Shown piece by piece: positions 26,725 to 34,653 of a DNA stretch of 64,000 nucleotides. The stretch's first letter is position 1, and each line of letters begins with the position of its first letter. The notes under the pieces are model-generated. The model had not been told where the DNA came from, ran no database searches, and saw only the letters and a program-made list of their open reading frames with translations. The stretch comes from Nocardiopsis sp. CC223A. Its GTDB lineage: Bacteria > Actinomycetota > Actinomycetes > Streptosporangiales > Streptosporangiaceae. The stretch is taken from contig NZ_JASFDV010000026.1 of the NCBI RefSeq assembly GCF_030766825.1, forward strand, positions 1-64,000. The letters run 5' to 3'. The translations under genes and the position numbers were made by a program.

Positions 26725-27939
26725 TCACGTCAGGCGGAGCGGGGGGCCGAGAAGGGCGGTGAGGGGCACCTCCAGGGTGGGGAGAACATCGCCGAGAACG
26801 TACAGCCGCTGTTCCCAGGGGCTGCCGAGGATCCCCAGGCGCAGGTCGGCGGTGACGTACGCGGTGTAGTCACCGTCGGGGAAGACCTGTCCGGGGAAGG
26901 GCGGCAGCCCGGGACCGTCGACGCGGCGGGGGTCGAACCGGTACCCGACGTGGTTCCGGTCCAGGTGGTAGAGGTGCTCGCCCGGGCGGGTGCGGGCGGT
27001 GAGGGCGGCGCGCGCCGCCCGTTCCAGGAGCGGGTCCGGGGCGGCGAGTGCCCAGATCGCCGCCGGGGGCGGCGGGGTCAGGACCGGGCGCCCCTCGGCG
27101 TCGGGGGTGAACCCGTGGCGTTCGGTGAAACGCACCCACAGGTCGGTGTGCTCGGCCTCGTGCAGCAGCTCGCGCACCGGCCGGTCGGCGGGCGGCCGCC
27201 CCGGCGGCGACCAGTGGTGGGAGCGGACGGTGCCGATCTCGACCAGCCCCGCCTCCAGGTACATGGCGCGCAGTGCGCCGTCGGCCTCGGCCGCCACATG
27301 GCACGGCGCGTCCGTGCCGAACCACCCCCAGGCGCGCGGCAGGGTGGGCCTGGTCCACTCGGCCATCGCCCCCAGGAACTCCGGATGTGGTGCGCTCATG
27401 CCCTGGACCAGGGCGAACGGTGAGCCGTGCGGGTTGTGGAACCAGGCGACGGCGCGGGTGCGCCCCGCCAGGGCCAGGGTGCGGAATCGAAATCCCACCC
27501 CGTCGCGCCGGTGCTCGGCCAATGGGACCCGGTGCGGTCCGCCGGCGGCGGCCAGTGCCTCGGCGTCCCGCCCCGGCTCGCCCCAGGAACACCCCGGGGG
27601 CGGCGCCGGGTCGGTGAACGCGGCGATGTCGCCTGCCAGCAGCGATCGCTCCCACCCCGGGGCGAATCCCGCCGCCGCCAGCGCCGCACCCAGGTGCGGG
27701 TCGCCGTCGTAGACCCGCCACTCGACCGGCTCGCCCCGTTGCAGAGAACGTTCCAGGACCTGGTGGACCAGGGTCGCTGCGTCGTCCGGGGTGCCCGCGC
27801 ACTCTGCCACGGCGTGGGTCCCGTGGCGGACGACCACGGCCGCCCCCTCGTGTTCGGCCACGGCCCCCGCGGGGGCCGGGTCGGGGATGCGGGCGCGCAC
27901 GTGCGTGTCGTACAGGCGGCGGAGCGGGGAGGGGTCGAT
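26725..27939 (-). CDS. GNAT-like plus DUF2716 domain protein, start uncertain
   Basis: About 404 residues. The N-terminal 270 residues look like a degenerate GNAT (opening SPLRRLYDTHVRAR, late RAWGWFGTDAPCHVAAEA, then ALRAMYLEAGLVEIGTVR). The C-terminal 110 residues resemble DUF2716 (FPGQVFPDGDYTAYVTADLR, LGILGSPWEQRLYVLGDVLP). The start is a problem: the family-like N-terminus begins near an in-frame ATC (27939) preceded by GGGAG, and the first canonical in-frame start is GTG 27900, which would delete 13 conserved-looking residues. A GTG at 27967 lies in another frame. Either a rare start codon or a small frameshift is present. Confidence 0.65.
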   Translation of the reverse strand: MDPSPLRRLYDTHVRARIPDPAPAGAVAEHEGAAVVVRHGTHAVAECAGTPDDAATLVHQVLERSLQRGEPVEWRVYDGDPHLGAALAAAGFAPGWERSLLAGDIAAFTDPAPPPGCSWGEPGRDAEALAAAGGPHRVPLAEHRRDGVGFRFRTLALAGRTRAVAWFHNPHGSPFALVQGMSAPHPEFLGAMAEWTRPTLPRAWGWFGTDAPCHVAAEADGALRAMYLEAGLVEIGTVRSHHWSPPGRPPADRPVRELLHEAEHTDLWVRFTERHGFTPDAEGRPVLTPPPPAAIWALAAPDPLLERAARAALTARTRPGEHLYHLDRNHVGYRFDPRRVDGPGLPPFPGQVFPDGDYTAYVTADLRLGILGSPWEQRLYVLGDVLPTLEVPLTALLGPPLRLT

Positions 27940-28004
27940 GGTGGGGCTCCCGGGGGAAAGGGGGCACGGCGGCGGCCGTGCCCCGGTCGGGGGTGCGGGG
28001 CCGG

Positions 28005-28769
28005 TCAGCCGCGCTCGCGGCGGTCGGCGTTGGCGGCGAAGGCCTCGCGCAGGTAGCGGCTCAGCCCCGGGGCGTCGGCGTCGATGGTGGCGGTGAACCG
28101 CTCGTCGTCGACGTACAGGGCGCCCAGGCCGCGGTGGATCTCGGTGGTGCAGTCGTAGAACCAGCGGGTGATGTGGGCGCGGTGGCGCTCGGCCAGGTCC
28201 ATGGCGCGCTCGCCGTCGGCGGGCGCGCCCTCGGCCATGGCGTCGGCCAGGGCGCGGTGGATCTCGGCGGCCTCGGCCTGGTTCCGCCGCCAGTCCTCCC
28301 TGGTGTAGGAGCCCACCTTGCGCTGGGACTGTGCGTAGGCCTCGCAGCCGCCCCAGCGGCGTTCGGCCTCGGCCGAGTGGGCGTCCACGTCGAAGTCGCC
28401 GAACAGTTCCAGGCGTTCCTCGGGGGTGATGTTCAGTTCCATGGCGTCGGCCTCCAGCAGGAGTTCCAGGCTGCGTGCCAGGGCGCGCAGGCGTTCGATG
28501 CGGTCGGTCACCAGCCCGTGCTGGCGCAGCAGGTGGGCGCGGGTGTCGGCGGCGGGGTCGTCGAGGATCTCGGCGATCTCCTCCAGGCCGAAGCCCAGTT
28601 CCCGGTAGGTGAGGATGCGGCGCAGCCGTTCCAGGTCCCCGTCGCTGTAGCTGCGGTAGCCGGAGGGGGTGCGCTCGGCCGGGACGAGCAGTCCGATCCG
28701 GTCGTAGTGGTGCAGGGTGCGCACGGTCTGTCCGCTCAGGCGGGCGACCTCGCCCACGGTGCGGCCCAT
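28005..28769 (-). CDS. MerR-family regulator with TipAS antibiotic-recognition domain
   Basis: 254 residues. The MerR HTH and wing occupy residues 1-75 (VGEVARLSGQTVRTLHHYDR, then YRSYSDGDLERLRRIL), a coiled coil about 78-110, and the TipAS domain from about 130 to the end (WGGCEAYAQSQRKVGSYTRE, then HRAHITRWFYDC). TipAL activates transcription by twisting a 19-bp spacer on binding thiopeptides; this protein has the same domain order, though its ligand is not known. GGAGGG precedes ATG 28769. Its own promoter has exactly a 19-bp spacer with an embedded palindrome, so autoregulation is likely. No obvious resistance gene is next to it on the same strand. Confidence 0.92.
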   Translation of the reverse strand: MGRTVGEVARLSGQTVRTLHHYDRIGLLVPAERTPSGYRSYSDGDLERLRRILTYRELGFGLEEIAEILDDPAADTRAHLLRQHGLVTDRIERLRALARSLELLLEADAMELNITPEERLELFGDFDVDAHSAEAERRWGGCEAYAQSQRKVGSYTREDWRRNQAEAAEIHRALADAMAEGAPADGERAMDLAERHRAHITRWFYDCTTEIHRGLGALYVDDERFTATIDADAPGLSRYLREAFAANADRRERG

Positions 28770-28819
28770 CGGCCCTCCTCGTATCCGCGCAGGTGGCGGG
28801 TGTGTTCCCGATGTCTCCG

Positions 28820-28850
28820 ACGCTAGGGCCTGACGTCGCGTCAGGGTCAA
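28820..28850 (-). promoter_or_regulatory. MerR-type promoter, 19-bp spacer with palindrome
   Basis: On the - strand, a -35 TTGACC (28845-28850) and a -10 TAGCGT (28820-28825) are separated by 19 bp, longer than normal and typical of MerR-activated promoters. The spacer holds CCTGACG-CGA-CGTCAGG (28829-28845), a 7-bp-arm dyad. It drives the MerR-TipAS gene. Confidence 0.8.
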
Positions 28851-28882
28851 ACCGTTCACGGTCCCGTGTCGCCCGCACGAAC

Positions 28883-28899
28883 TTACTGACGGGTAACAT
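28883..28899 (+). promoter_or_regulatory. Leaderless promoter with TTAC/GTAA dyad
   Basis: The -10 TAACAT (28894-28899) lies six bases before ATG 28906, indicating a leaderless transcript. It overlaps TTACTGACGGGTAA (28883-28896), a dyad of the shape seen at TetR-regulated lipid genes in actinomycetes. No clear -35 is present. Confidence 0.5.
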
Positions 28900-28905
28900 T
28901 GTGGT

Positions 28906-29721
28906 ATGAGCCCTGACCCCATCACCGAGCAGTACCGGTTCGACCGCGACACCCGCGTGGAGAAGCTGTCCGACGGCGAGTTCACAGCCACCCTCACCGA
29001 CGCCTGGACCACCTTCACCTCCCACCCCAACGGCGGGTACATCCTGGGCACCGCGCTCAACGCGCTGCGCCAGAACCTGAGCCAGCCCGACCCGCTGGCC
29101 GTCTCCGCGTTCTTCCTGCGCCCCGCCGCACCGGGCGCGGTCACCGCCCGCACCGAGGTGGTCCGCGAGGGCCGCCGCACCGCCACCGGCCAGGTGATCC
29201 TGGAGCAGAACGGCAAGGAGATCGTCCGCGCCACCGCCACCTACGGCGACCTCACCCCCGACCCCGCGGCCCGGGTGCTGACCCTGGACACCCCGCCCGA
29301 CCTGCCCGCCCCCGAGGACTGCCCCGTTCCCGACGAGTTCGCGGACAGGCCCGACGGGCTCGGCATCGCCCACAGCGTCGAGTACCGCTACCCCACCCGC
29401 CCGGGCTGGCTGGACGGCGAGAAGGACGGCCGCCCGCACGCCGAGTTCTGGATGCGCTTCGCCGACGGCCGCGAACCCGACGTGCACGCCCTGCCCGCCA
29501 TGGTCGACTTCGCCCCGCCGGCCGTCCTCTCCATCGGTGAGTTCACGACCATCACCGTCGAGCTGAGCGTCCACGTGCGCGCCCGTCCCGCCCCCGGGTG
29601 GCTGGCCTGCCGGGTCTTCACCAAGCACGTCTCCGGCGGCCTGCACGAGGAGGACATGGAGGTCTGGGACTCCACCGGGACCCTGGTCGCCCAGTGCCGC
29701 CAGCTCGCGATGCTCCTGTGA
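28906..29721 (+). CDS. Acyl-CoA thioesterase family protein
   Basis: 271 residues with a double hotdog fold, as in TesB-like/4HBT_3 acyl-CoA thioesterases. The first hotdog has SHPNGGYILGTALNALRQ and VSAFFLRPAAPGAVTARTEV; the second has MVDFAPPAVLSIGEFTTITV and WLACRVFTKHVSGGLHEEDM, where the Asp-Phe-Ala-Pro-Pro motif is characteristic. It likely hydrolyses acyl-CoA of unknown chain length. ATG 28906 directly follows the promoter box. It is divergent from the MerR-TipAS gene. A terminator follows at 29780. Confidence 0.87.
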   Translation: MSPDPITEQYRFDRDTRVEKLSDGEFTATLTDAWTTFTSHPNGGYILGTALNALRQNLSQPDPLAVSAFFLRPAAPGAVTARTEVVREGRRTATGQVILEQNGKEIVRATATYGDLTPDPAARVLTLDTPPDLPAPEDCPVPDEFADRPDGLGIAHSVEYRYPTRPGWLDGEKDGRPHAEFWMRFADGREPDVHALPAMVDFAPPAVLSIGEFTTITVELSVHVRARPAPGWLACRVFTKHVSGGLHEEDMEVWDSTGTLVAQCRQLAMLL

Positions 29722-29779
29722 CCGCTCCCCCGGGGCGGGACCGGCGACTGTGCCGCCTCGCCTAGAATCCCAACGGGTC

Positions 29780-29814
29780 CGACGGTTCCCGGCCAGACCT
29801 GCACGGGACCGTCG
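29780..29814. terminator. Convergent hairpin terminator
   Basis: CGACGGTTCCCG (29780-29791) and CGGGACCGTCG (29804-29814) form an 11-bp stem with one bulged T. It lies between convergent thioesterase and phosphoesterase genes. Confidence 0.65.
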
Positions 29815-29925
29815 AACCGGGAAGTGACCCGGTCAGGTCGCCGCGGCGACCACCGGTTCGATCGGGGACCTTCTGCTCACCGGGGCCGTCACCGACTCGT
29901 GGCGGCCCCGAGGTGTTCCCCCGCC

Positions 29926-30687
29926 TCAGGCCTCCGCCCCGGCGCGCATCACCGCACGGAAGTGCGTGCTCAGCCGCTGGTCCTCGTCCAGGAGGTGGAA
30001 GGCCACCCCGGGCGGCTGGGTGCGGTCGGCGACCGGCTCGCCCTCCCAGGGCATGCGCAGCGTCCACGTCACCCCCGGCGCCAGCAGCAGCGGCCGCCCC
30101 GCGAACATCGTCGCCCCACCGGTGTGCATGTGGCCCACCAGGATGCCCGCCACGCGGGGGTGGGCGCGCAGCAGCCCGGCCAGGTCGTCGGCGTTGCCCA
30201 GGCGCATCGAGTCCGGCAGCGGATGGTGCATCCGCACCGGCGGGTGGTGGAAGGCCAGCAGCGCCGGAACGTCCGCGGGCAGATCGCTCAGCGTCTCGTT
30301 GATCCACACCAGGGTGGCCGTGTCCAGCCGCCCGCCGTCCTCGCCCGGGATGGTGGAGTCGCAGGCCAGCACCGCCGCCCCCGCCACGCGGTGCACCCGG
30401 TTGAACGGTTCCGCCGAGGCCGCCTCGCCCAGCAGGTGGGTGCGCAGCCCCGCCCGGTCGTCGTGGTTGCCGGGGCAGACGATCACCGGGAACGGCAGGT
30501 CCAGCAGCCGGGCCGCCTCTTCGTACTCCTCGCGCTCGGGGGTGTCGGCGATGTCCCCCGTGACCAGCAGGGCGTCCGGGGCCTGCGGCAGGTCGCGCAG
30601 GTAGGCCACGGTGCGCTCGGCGCGCTCGGCGGCGCGCTCCGAGCCGTCCAGGTGCAGGTCGCTGATGTGCGCGAGGAGAAGAGTCAT
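29926..30687 (-). CDS. Calcineurin-like metallophosphoesterase
   Basis: 253 residues. All metal motifs of the binuclear phosphoesterase fold are present: ISDLHLDG (D-x-H), VTGDIADT (GD), CPGNHDDR (GNHD), FHHPPVRM and GHMHTGGA (GHxH). This is the layout of the cyclic-nucleotide phosphodiesterase CpdA/Rv0805 group, although a broad phosphodiesterase role is safer. No signal peptide, so cytoplasmic. ATG 30687 follows AAAGGA. A long inverted repeat (30719-30753) lies in the divergent promoter shared with the CGNR regulator. Confidence 0.92.
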   Translation of the reverse strand: MTLLLAHISDLHLDGSERAAERAERTVAYLRDLPQAPDALLVTGDIADTPEREEYEEAARLLDLPFPVIVCPGNHDDRAGLRTHLLGEAASAEPFNRVHRVAGAAVLACDSTIPGEDGGRLDTATLVWINETLSDLPADVPALLAFHHPPVRMHHPLPDSMRLGNADDLAGLLRAHPRVAGILVGHMHTGGATMFAGRPLLLAPGVTWTLRMPWEGEPVADRTQPPGVAFHLLDEDQRLSTHFRAVMRAGAEA

Positions 30688-30718
30688 CGGGGTCCTTTCC
30701 GGGTTCACCGGAGTCGAT

Positions 30719-30753
30719 GTTCTAACGGATAAGTTAGTGTTAACCGTTAGAAC
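30719..30753. promoter_or_regulatory. 10-bp inverted repeat operator in divergent promoter
   Basis: GTTCTAACGG (30719-30728) and CCGTTAGAAC (30744-30753) are perfect inverted arms separated by ATAAGTTAGTGTTAA. The site sits between the phosphoesterase and the CGNR regulator and is AT-rich relative to its surroundings, a strong candidate for CGNR autorepression. Confidence 0.7.
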
Positions 30754-30810
30754 GCTAGCCCGTGGGGAACGATGCGGGCAAGTGGGGTTCCGGTGAACGA
30801 ACGGGGGGTC

Positions 30811-31395
30811 ATGGACGGCCGACTGGCACTCGAACTGGCCGGGACGATCCGCCACGACGGCTCCGGCGGGATGGCCGACGACCTGGACGGCGTCGAGGGG
30901 ACCGCGCGCTGGCTGACCACCGCGGCCGGCCTGCCGCCCGACTGCGCGGCCCCGCCGGTGGACGAGGAGCTGCACGCCCAGGTGGTGACCCTGCGCGGGG
31001 CGGTGCGCACGCTGTTCGCCCGGGTGGTCGGCCCCGACCGGCCCGACCCCGCCGACACCCGGCCGCCGGCCCCGGACCGGGATGCGCTCGCCCTGCTCAA
31101 CGCGGCGGCGGCCCGCCAGGCGGTGGTGCCCCGGCTGCGCTGGGAGGGCCCGGACGCGCCCACCGTGGAGTTCGCGCCCGGCGGGGGCTGCCCGGACACG
31201 GTGGCGACACTGGCCCGCGCCGCCATCGCCTTCTTGGAGGGACCCGACCGCGAGCGGCTACGGGTCTGCGCCGCTCCGCGCTGCGAGCGCTACTTCGTCC
31301 AGGCCCACGGCCGCCAGCAGTGGTGCGGCACCTCCTGCGGCAACCGGGCCCGCGCCGCGCGCCACTACCGCCGCCACGCCGCCGCCCGCACCTGA
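30811..31395 (+). CDS. CGNR zinc-finger (ABATE-domain) regulator
   Basis: 194 residues. An ABATE-type stress-sensing domain occupies the first 140 residues (LALELAGTIRHDGSGGMADD, VVTLRGAVRTLFARVV). The C-terminal CGNR zinc finger has VCAAPRCERYFV then QWCGTSCGNRARAARHYRRH: C-x4-C ... C-x4-C followed by the arginine-rich DNA-contact helix. ATG 30811 is the most family-like start; in-frame ATG 30772 would add 13 residues. CGNR proteins are mostly uncharacterised local repressors. It is divergent from the phosphoesterase with a 35-bp inverted repeat between them. Confidence 0.9.
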   Translation: MDGRLALELAGTIRHDGSGGMADDLDGVEGTARWLTTAAGLPPDCAAPPVDEELHAQVVTLRGAVRTLFARVVGPDRPDPADTRPPAPDRDALALLNAAAARQAVVPRLRWEGPDAPTVEFAPGGGCPDTVATLARAAIAFLEGPDRERLRVCAAPRCERYFVQAHGRQQWCGTSCGNRARAARHYRRHAAART

Positions 31396-31455
31396 ACGCG
31401 GCCGCGTGAGCGAAAGGGGGGACCGATCGTCGTAGGGGCGCGGTGTACTGGCGCC

Positions 31456-31896
31456 ATGCCGATCTACGACCACCTCGCGGCCGCCGACGACACCGCGGCC
31501 GCGGCCCTGCTGGAGGCCGACCTCGCAGAGGCCGGGGTGCCGCTGCCGTCCGTCAAGGGGGTCGACCCCGCCGTCGGACCGGGCGGGCTGGAGGCGGCCC
31601 TGACCGGGCTGTCGGCCGACGAGGTCGGCCGGGACCCCCGGGCGGCGGCGCTGCTCACCGACCCGGCGCACGGCGCAGTGTGGATGATGGCGCTCACCGA
31701 CCGGCTGCGCGACGCCCTGGCCGCGGCCGCCCCGCCCGAGCGGGAGCGGGCCGCGGCCGCGTGGGCGGTGGCCCAGGGCCTCTCCCCGGACCGCGCCGGC
31801 GCCTGGGACCCGGCCGACTTCACCGAACGGCTCGCCGACCTGGCCCGCGCCGCGGCGGCCCGGGGACACCGACTCTACTGCCGGGCCGTGCTCTGA
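31456..31896 (+). CDS. Hypothetical protein, Ala-rich
   Basis: 146 residues, acidic and Ala-rich, with no recognised domain. Amphipathic helices dominate (MPIYDHLAAADDTAAAALLE, DRLRDALAAAAPPERERAAA), with a conserved-looking turn VPLPSVKGVDPAVG. There is no signal peptide or cysteine cluster. Its stop lies 22 bp inside the convergently transcribed manganese permease gene, an overlap consistent with a real compact gene. Whether it cooperates with the upstream CGNR regulator, 60 bp away on the same strand, is unknown. Confidence 0.6.
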   Translation: MPIYDHLAAADDTAAAALLEADLAEAGVPLPSVKGVDPAVGPGGLEAALTGLSADEVGRDPRAAALLTDPAHGAVWMMALTDRLRDALAAAAPPERERAAAAWAVAQGLSPDRAGAWDPADFTERLADLARAAAARGHRLYCRAVL

Positions 31897-32774
31897 TCCG
31901 CGGCGGTGGCGGCCGGGGTGGGGCGGCGACGGCGGCGGCCCAGGACACCGTGCAGCGGGGAGAACAGGTAGGCCAGGGCGAACGCCGTCGCCTGCGCCAG
32001 CACCACGGAACCGCCGGTGGACACGTTCAGGTGGTAGCTGGCGAACACCCCCGTCACCGCGGCGACCACGGCGACCCCCACCGAGATCGCCAGCATCCGC
32101 TCGAACCGGTCGGTGAGCAGGTAGGCGGTCGCGCCCGGGATGATCACCATGGCCACCACCAGGATGATCCCCACCGCCTGCAACGCCACCACCACGGTCA
32201 CCGCGAGCAGGCCCAGCAGCAGGGTCTCCAGCAGGCGCGGGTTGATCCCGATCGCGTGGGCGTGCACCCGGTCGAACGCGTACAGGGTCAGGTCGCGGTG
32301 CTTGACCCACACCACGCCCAGCACCACCGCCGCCAGCACCAGGATCTGCCGGATGTCCGTGTCGGACACCCCCAGCACGTTCCCGAACAGGATGTGACTC
32401 AGGTCGGTCTGGCTGGGCACCGCGGACACCAGCACCAGCCCCAGCGCGAACATCGCGGTGAACACCACCCCGATGACCGCGTCCTCCTTGACCCGGGAGG
32501 TGCGGTTGACCACCCCGATCAGCGCCACCGACCCGGTGCCGAACACCAGGGCGCCCAGCGCGAACGGCAGCCCGAACATGTACGACAGCACCACCCCCGG
32601 CAGCACCGCGTGGGAGACCGCGTCGCCCATGAGCGACCAGCCCACCAGGGTCATCCAGCACGAGAGGACCGCGCACACCACTCCGGCCACCACGGCCACC
32701 AGCAGCGCGCGGCGGACGAAGTCGAACTGCATCGGCACGGCGAACCAGTCGACGACCGCGGTCAGTGCGTCCAC
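31875..32774 (-). CDS. Metal ABC transporter permease (Mn/Zn type, ABC-3)
   Basis: 299 residues with about eight or nine membrane helices. The ABC-3 hallmark for ATPase docking is the stretch ALQAVGIILVVAMVIIPGAT, and the N-terminal MQFDFVRRALLVAVVAGVVC with SLMGDAVSHAVLPGVVLSYM is standard for MntB/ZnuB/SitC proteins. GTG 32774 starts within the end of the ATPase gene (13-bp overlap), so the importer genes are translationally linked. The C-terminal tail is basic (LGRRRRRPTPAATAA). Together with the ATPase and lipoprotein it forms a complete importer. Confidence 0.92.
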   Translation of the reverse strand: MDALTAVVDWFAVPMQFDFVRRALLVAVVAGVVCAVLSCWMTLVGWSLMGDAVSHAVLPGVVLSYMFGLPFALGALVFGTGSVALIGVVNRTSRVKEDAVIGVVFTAMFALGLVLVSAVPSQTDLSHILFGNVLGVSDTDIRQILVLAAVVLGVVWVKHRDLTLYAFDRVHAHAIGINPRLLETLLLGLLAVTVVVALQAVGIILVVAMVIIPGATAYLLTDRFERMLAISVGVAVVAAVTGVFASYHLNVSTGGSVVLAQATAFALAYLFSPLHGVLGRRRRRPTPAATAADQSTARQ

Positions 32775-33529
32775 CGCTCCCCCTCCCCCTGAACGTGGAC
32801 GCCGAAGGCCTCCATGACGGTCTCCGGGCGCAGCACCTCGTCGGGCGCGCCCCGGGCGATGACGCGCCGCTGGAGCAGCACCGCCTCGTCGCACAGCTCC
32901 GGCACCTGGGCCAGGTCGTGGGTGGACAGCAGCAGGGTGCGGCCCTCGTCGCGCAGCCTGCGCAGCAGCGCGGTGACGGTGGCCTCCGACCCCTTGTCGA
33001 CCCCGGCGAAGGGCTCGTCGAGCAGCAGCACGTCGGCGCCCTGGGCCAGGGCGCGGGCGACGAACGCGCGCTTGCGCTGGCCGCCGGAGAGCGCTCCGAT
33101 GCGGCGTTCGGCCAGGCCGGTCAGGTCGGTGCGCTCCAGCGCGTGCTCCACGGCCTCACGGTCGGCCGGGCGGGGGCGGCGGCGCAGCCCCATCTGCCCG
33201 TAGCGGCCCATCATGACCACGTCGCGCACGCTCACCGGGAAGTCCCAGTCGACCTGCTCGGCCTGGGGCACGTACCCCACCAGCCCCTTGCGGCGGGCGG
33301 TGGCGCCGTCCAGGCCCAGCAGCCGTACCCGGCCGCGGTCCGCGCGGACCAGGCCCAGGATGGTCTTGAACAGGGTGGACTTGCCCGAGCCGTTGGTGCC
33401 CAGCAGCCCGCAGATCCGGCCCGGCTGCACCGACAGCGACACCCCGTCCAGGGCGAGCACGTCGCCGTAGTGGACGGTGGCGTCGACGACCTCGACGGCG
33501 GGCGCGGCCGGGTGCGCGGCGGCGGTCAC
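32762..33529 (-). CDS. Metal ABC transporter ATPase
   Basis: 255 residues. Walker A GTNGSGKST is followed by the Q-loop GYVPQAEQVDWDFPVSVRDV. The signature LSGGQRKR, Walker B DVLLLDEPFAGVD, and H-loop LLLSTHDLAQV are complete. The VDWDFP motif after the Q-loop is typical of manganese/zinc importers (MntA, ZnuC). GTG 33529 overlaps the stop of the upstream lipoprotein gene (GTGA) and the 3-prime end overlaps the permease gene. It powers the importer and is cytoplasmic. Confidence 0.94.
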   Translation of the reverse strand: MTAAAHPAAPAVEVVDATVHYGDVLALDGVSLSVQPGRICGLLGTNGSGKSTLFKTILGLVRADRGRVRLLGLDGATARRKGLVGYVPQAEQVDWDFPVSVRDVVMMGRYGQMGLRRRPRPADREAVEHALERTDLTGLAERRIGALSGGQRKRAFVARALAQGADVLLLDEPFAGVDKGSEATVTALLRRLRDEGRTLLLSTHDLAQVPELCDEAVLLQRRVIARGAPDEVLRPETVMEAFGVHVQGEGERWTH

Positions 33530-34470
33530 GGCCGGGTCCGGGTGAGTCCGGCCACGATGGTCTCGGCGTCGTGGCGCAGCAGGTCCAGGTAGGTGGGCAC
33601 GGGTCCCCCCTCCTCCGACAGGGAGTCGACGTACAGGGGGCCGGCGAGCTCGGCCCCGGTCGCGCGGGCGACCGAGTTCTGGGCGCCGTCGTTGACGGTG
33701 CTCTCGCAGAACACGGCGGGCACCCCGTTGTCCTCGACGTATCGGGTGACCTCGGCGATGCGCTGCGGGGTGGCCTCGCTCTCGGCGTTGACCGGCCACA
33801 GGTACATCTCGGTGAGCCCGGCGTCGCGGGCCAGGTAGGAGAAGGCGCCCTCGCAGGTGACCAGGGCGCGGGCGGGTTCGGGGACGGTGCCCAGCTCCTC
33901 CTCCAGGTAGTCGCCGACCTCGGTGATCTCGGCCTTGTAGGCGTCGGCGGCGGCCGTGTAGTCGGCCTCGCCCTCGGGGTCCACCTCGATCAGGGCGTCG
34001 CGGATGTTGTCGACGTAGACGAGGGCGTTGTCGGGGGACATCCAGGCGTGGGGGTTGGGTTCGCCCTCGTAGTCGCCGGAGGAGATGGGGATGGTCTCCA
34101 CACCTTCGGAGAGCACGGCGGTGGGGGCGTCCACGCGTTCGGTGAACTGGGCGAACCAGGCCTCCAGGCCCAGACCGTTCTCCAGGATGAGGTCGGCGTC
34201 CTGGCCGCGGACGAGGTCGTCGGGGACGGGCTCGTAACCGTGGATCTCGGCGCCGGGGCGGGTGAGGGAGGCGACCCGGACCCGGTCGGCGGCGACGTTC
34301 TCGACCATGTCGGCCAGGACCGTGAACGTGGTCAGGACCAGGGGGCGCCCGTCGTCGTCCTCTCCGCCGGGGGAACCGGCGGAGGGAGCGCAGGCGGTGA
34401 GGGCCAGGGTGAGGACGAGCGGGGCGGCGACCCAACGCGGTGAAGGGGTCCAATCTCTAAAGTTCGGCAC
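33526..34470 (-). CDS. Manganese-type metal-binding lipoprotein (cluster 9 SBP)
   Basis: 314 residues. Signal with lipobox LTAC, lipidated Cys27. Metal ligands expected for the PsaA/MntC fold are all present: H77 (EIHGYEP), H141 (NPHAWMSPDN), E207 (LVTCEGAFSYLA) and D282 (PLYVDSLSEEGGPVP). This His2-Glu-Asp set is the manganese/iron type; zinc binders use three His and usually carry a His-rich loop, absent here. YLWPVNAESEATPQRI and CESTVNDGA also match MntC-like proteins. GTG 34470 lies inside a DtxR/MntR-type box, so metal repression of the operon is very likely. Confidence 0.9.
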   Translation of the reverse strand: MPNFRDWTPSPRWVAAPLVLTLALTACAPSAGSPGGEDDDGRPLVLTTFTVLADMVENVAADRVRVASLTRPGAEIHGYEPVPDDLVRGQDADLILENGLGLEAWFAQFTERVDAPTAVLSEGVETIPISSGDYEGEPNPHAWMSPDNALVYVDNIRDALIEVDPEGEADYTAAADAYKAEITEVGDYLEEELGTVPEPARALVTCEGAFSYLARDAGLTEMYLWPVNAESEATPQRIAEVTRYVEDNGVPAVFCESTVNDGAQNSVARATGAELAGPLYVDSLSEEGGPVPTYLDLLRHDAETIVAGLTRTRP

Positions 34471-34480
34471 ACCTAACTTT
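34459..34480 (-). promoter_or_regulatory. DtxR/MntR-like operator across the start codon
   Basis: On the + strand, AAAGTTCGGCACACCTAACTTT (bases 34459-34480) is a 22-bp dyad with arms AAAGTTxGG / CCxAACTTT, close to the actinobacterial metalloregulator consensus TTAGGxxxxCCTAA. It covers the GTG start of the lipoprotein gene (34468-34470). Confidence 0.65.
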
Positions 34481-34653
34481 TTACCATGTGCGGGCAGAAC
34501 TATGCGCGCCGGGGGTGGTGGACTTCGCTCCCGCGCACCCTGGAGCGGCGATGGGCGTCCCCGCAAGCGCGCCGCACGAGCCGAGATGACCGGAACCGGA
34601 CGAATCGATGATCGGTAGCGGAAAGCATCAAGGGCACATCTCACTACAACCGT

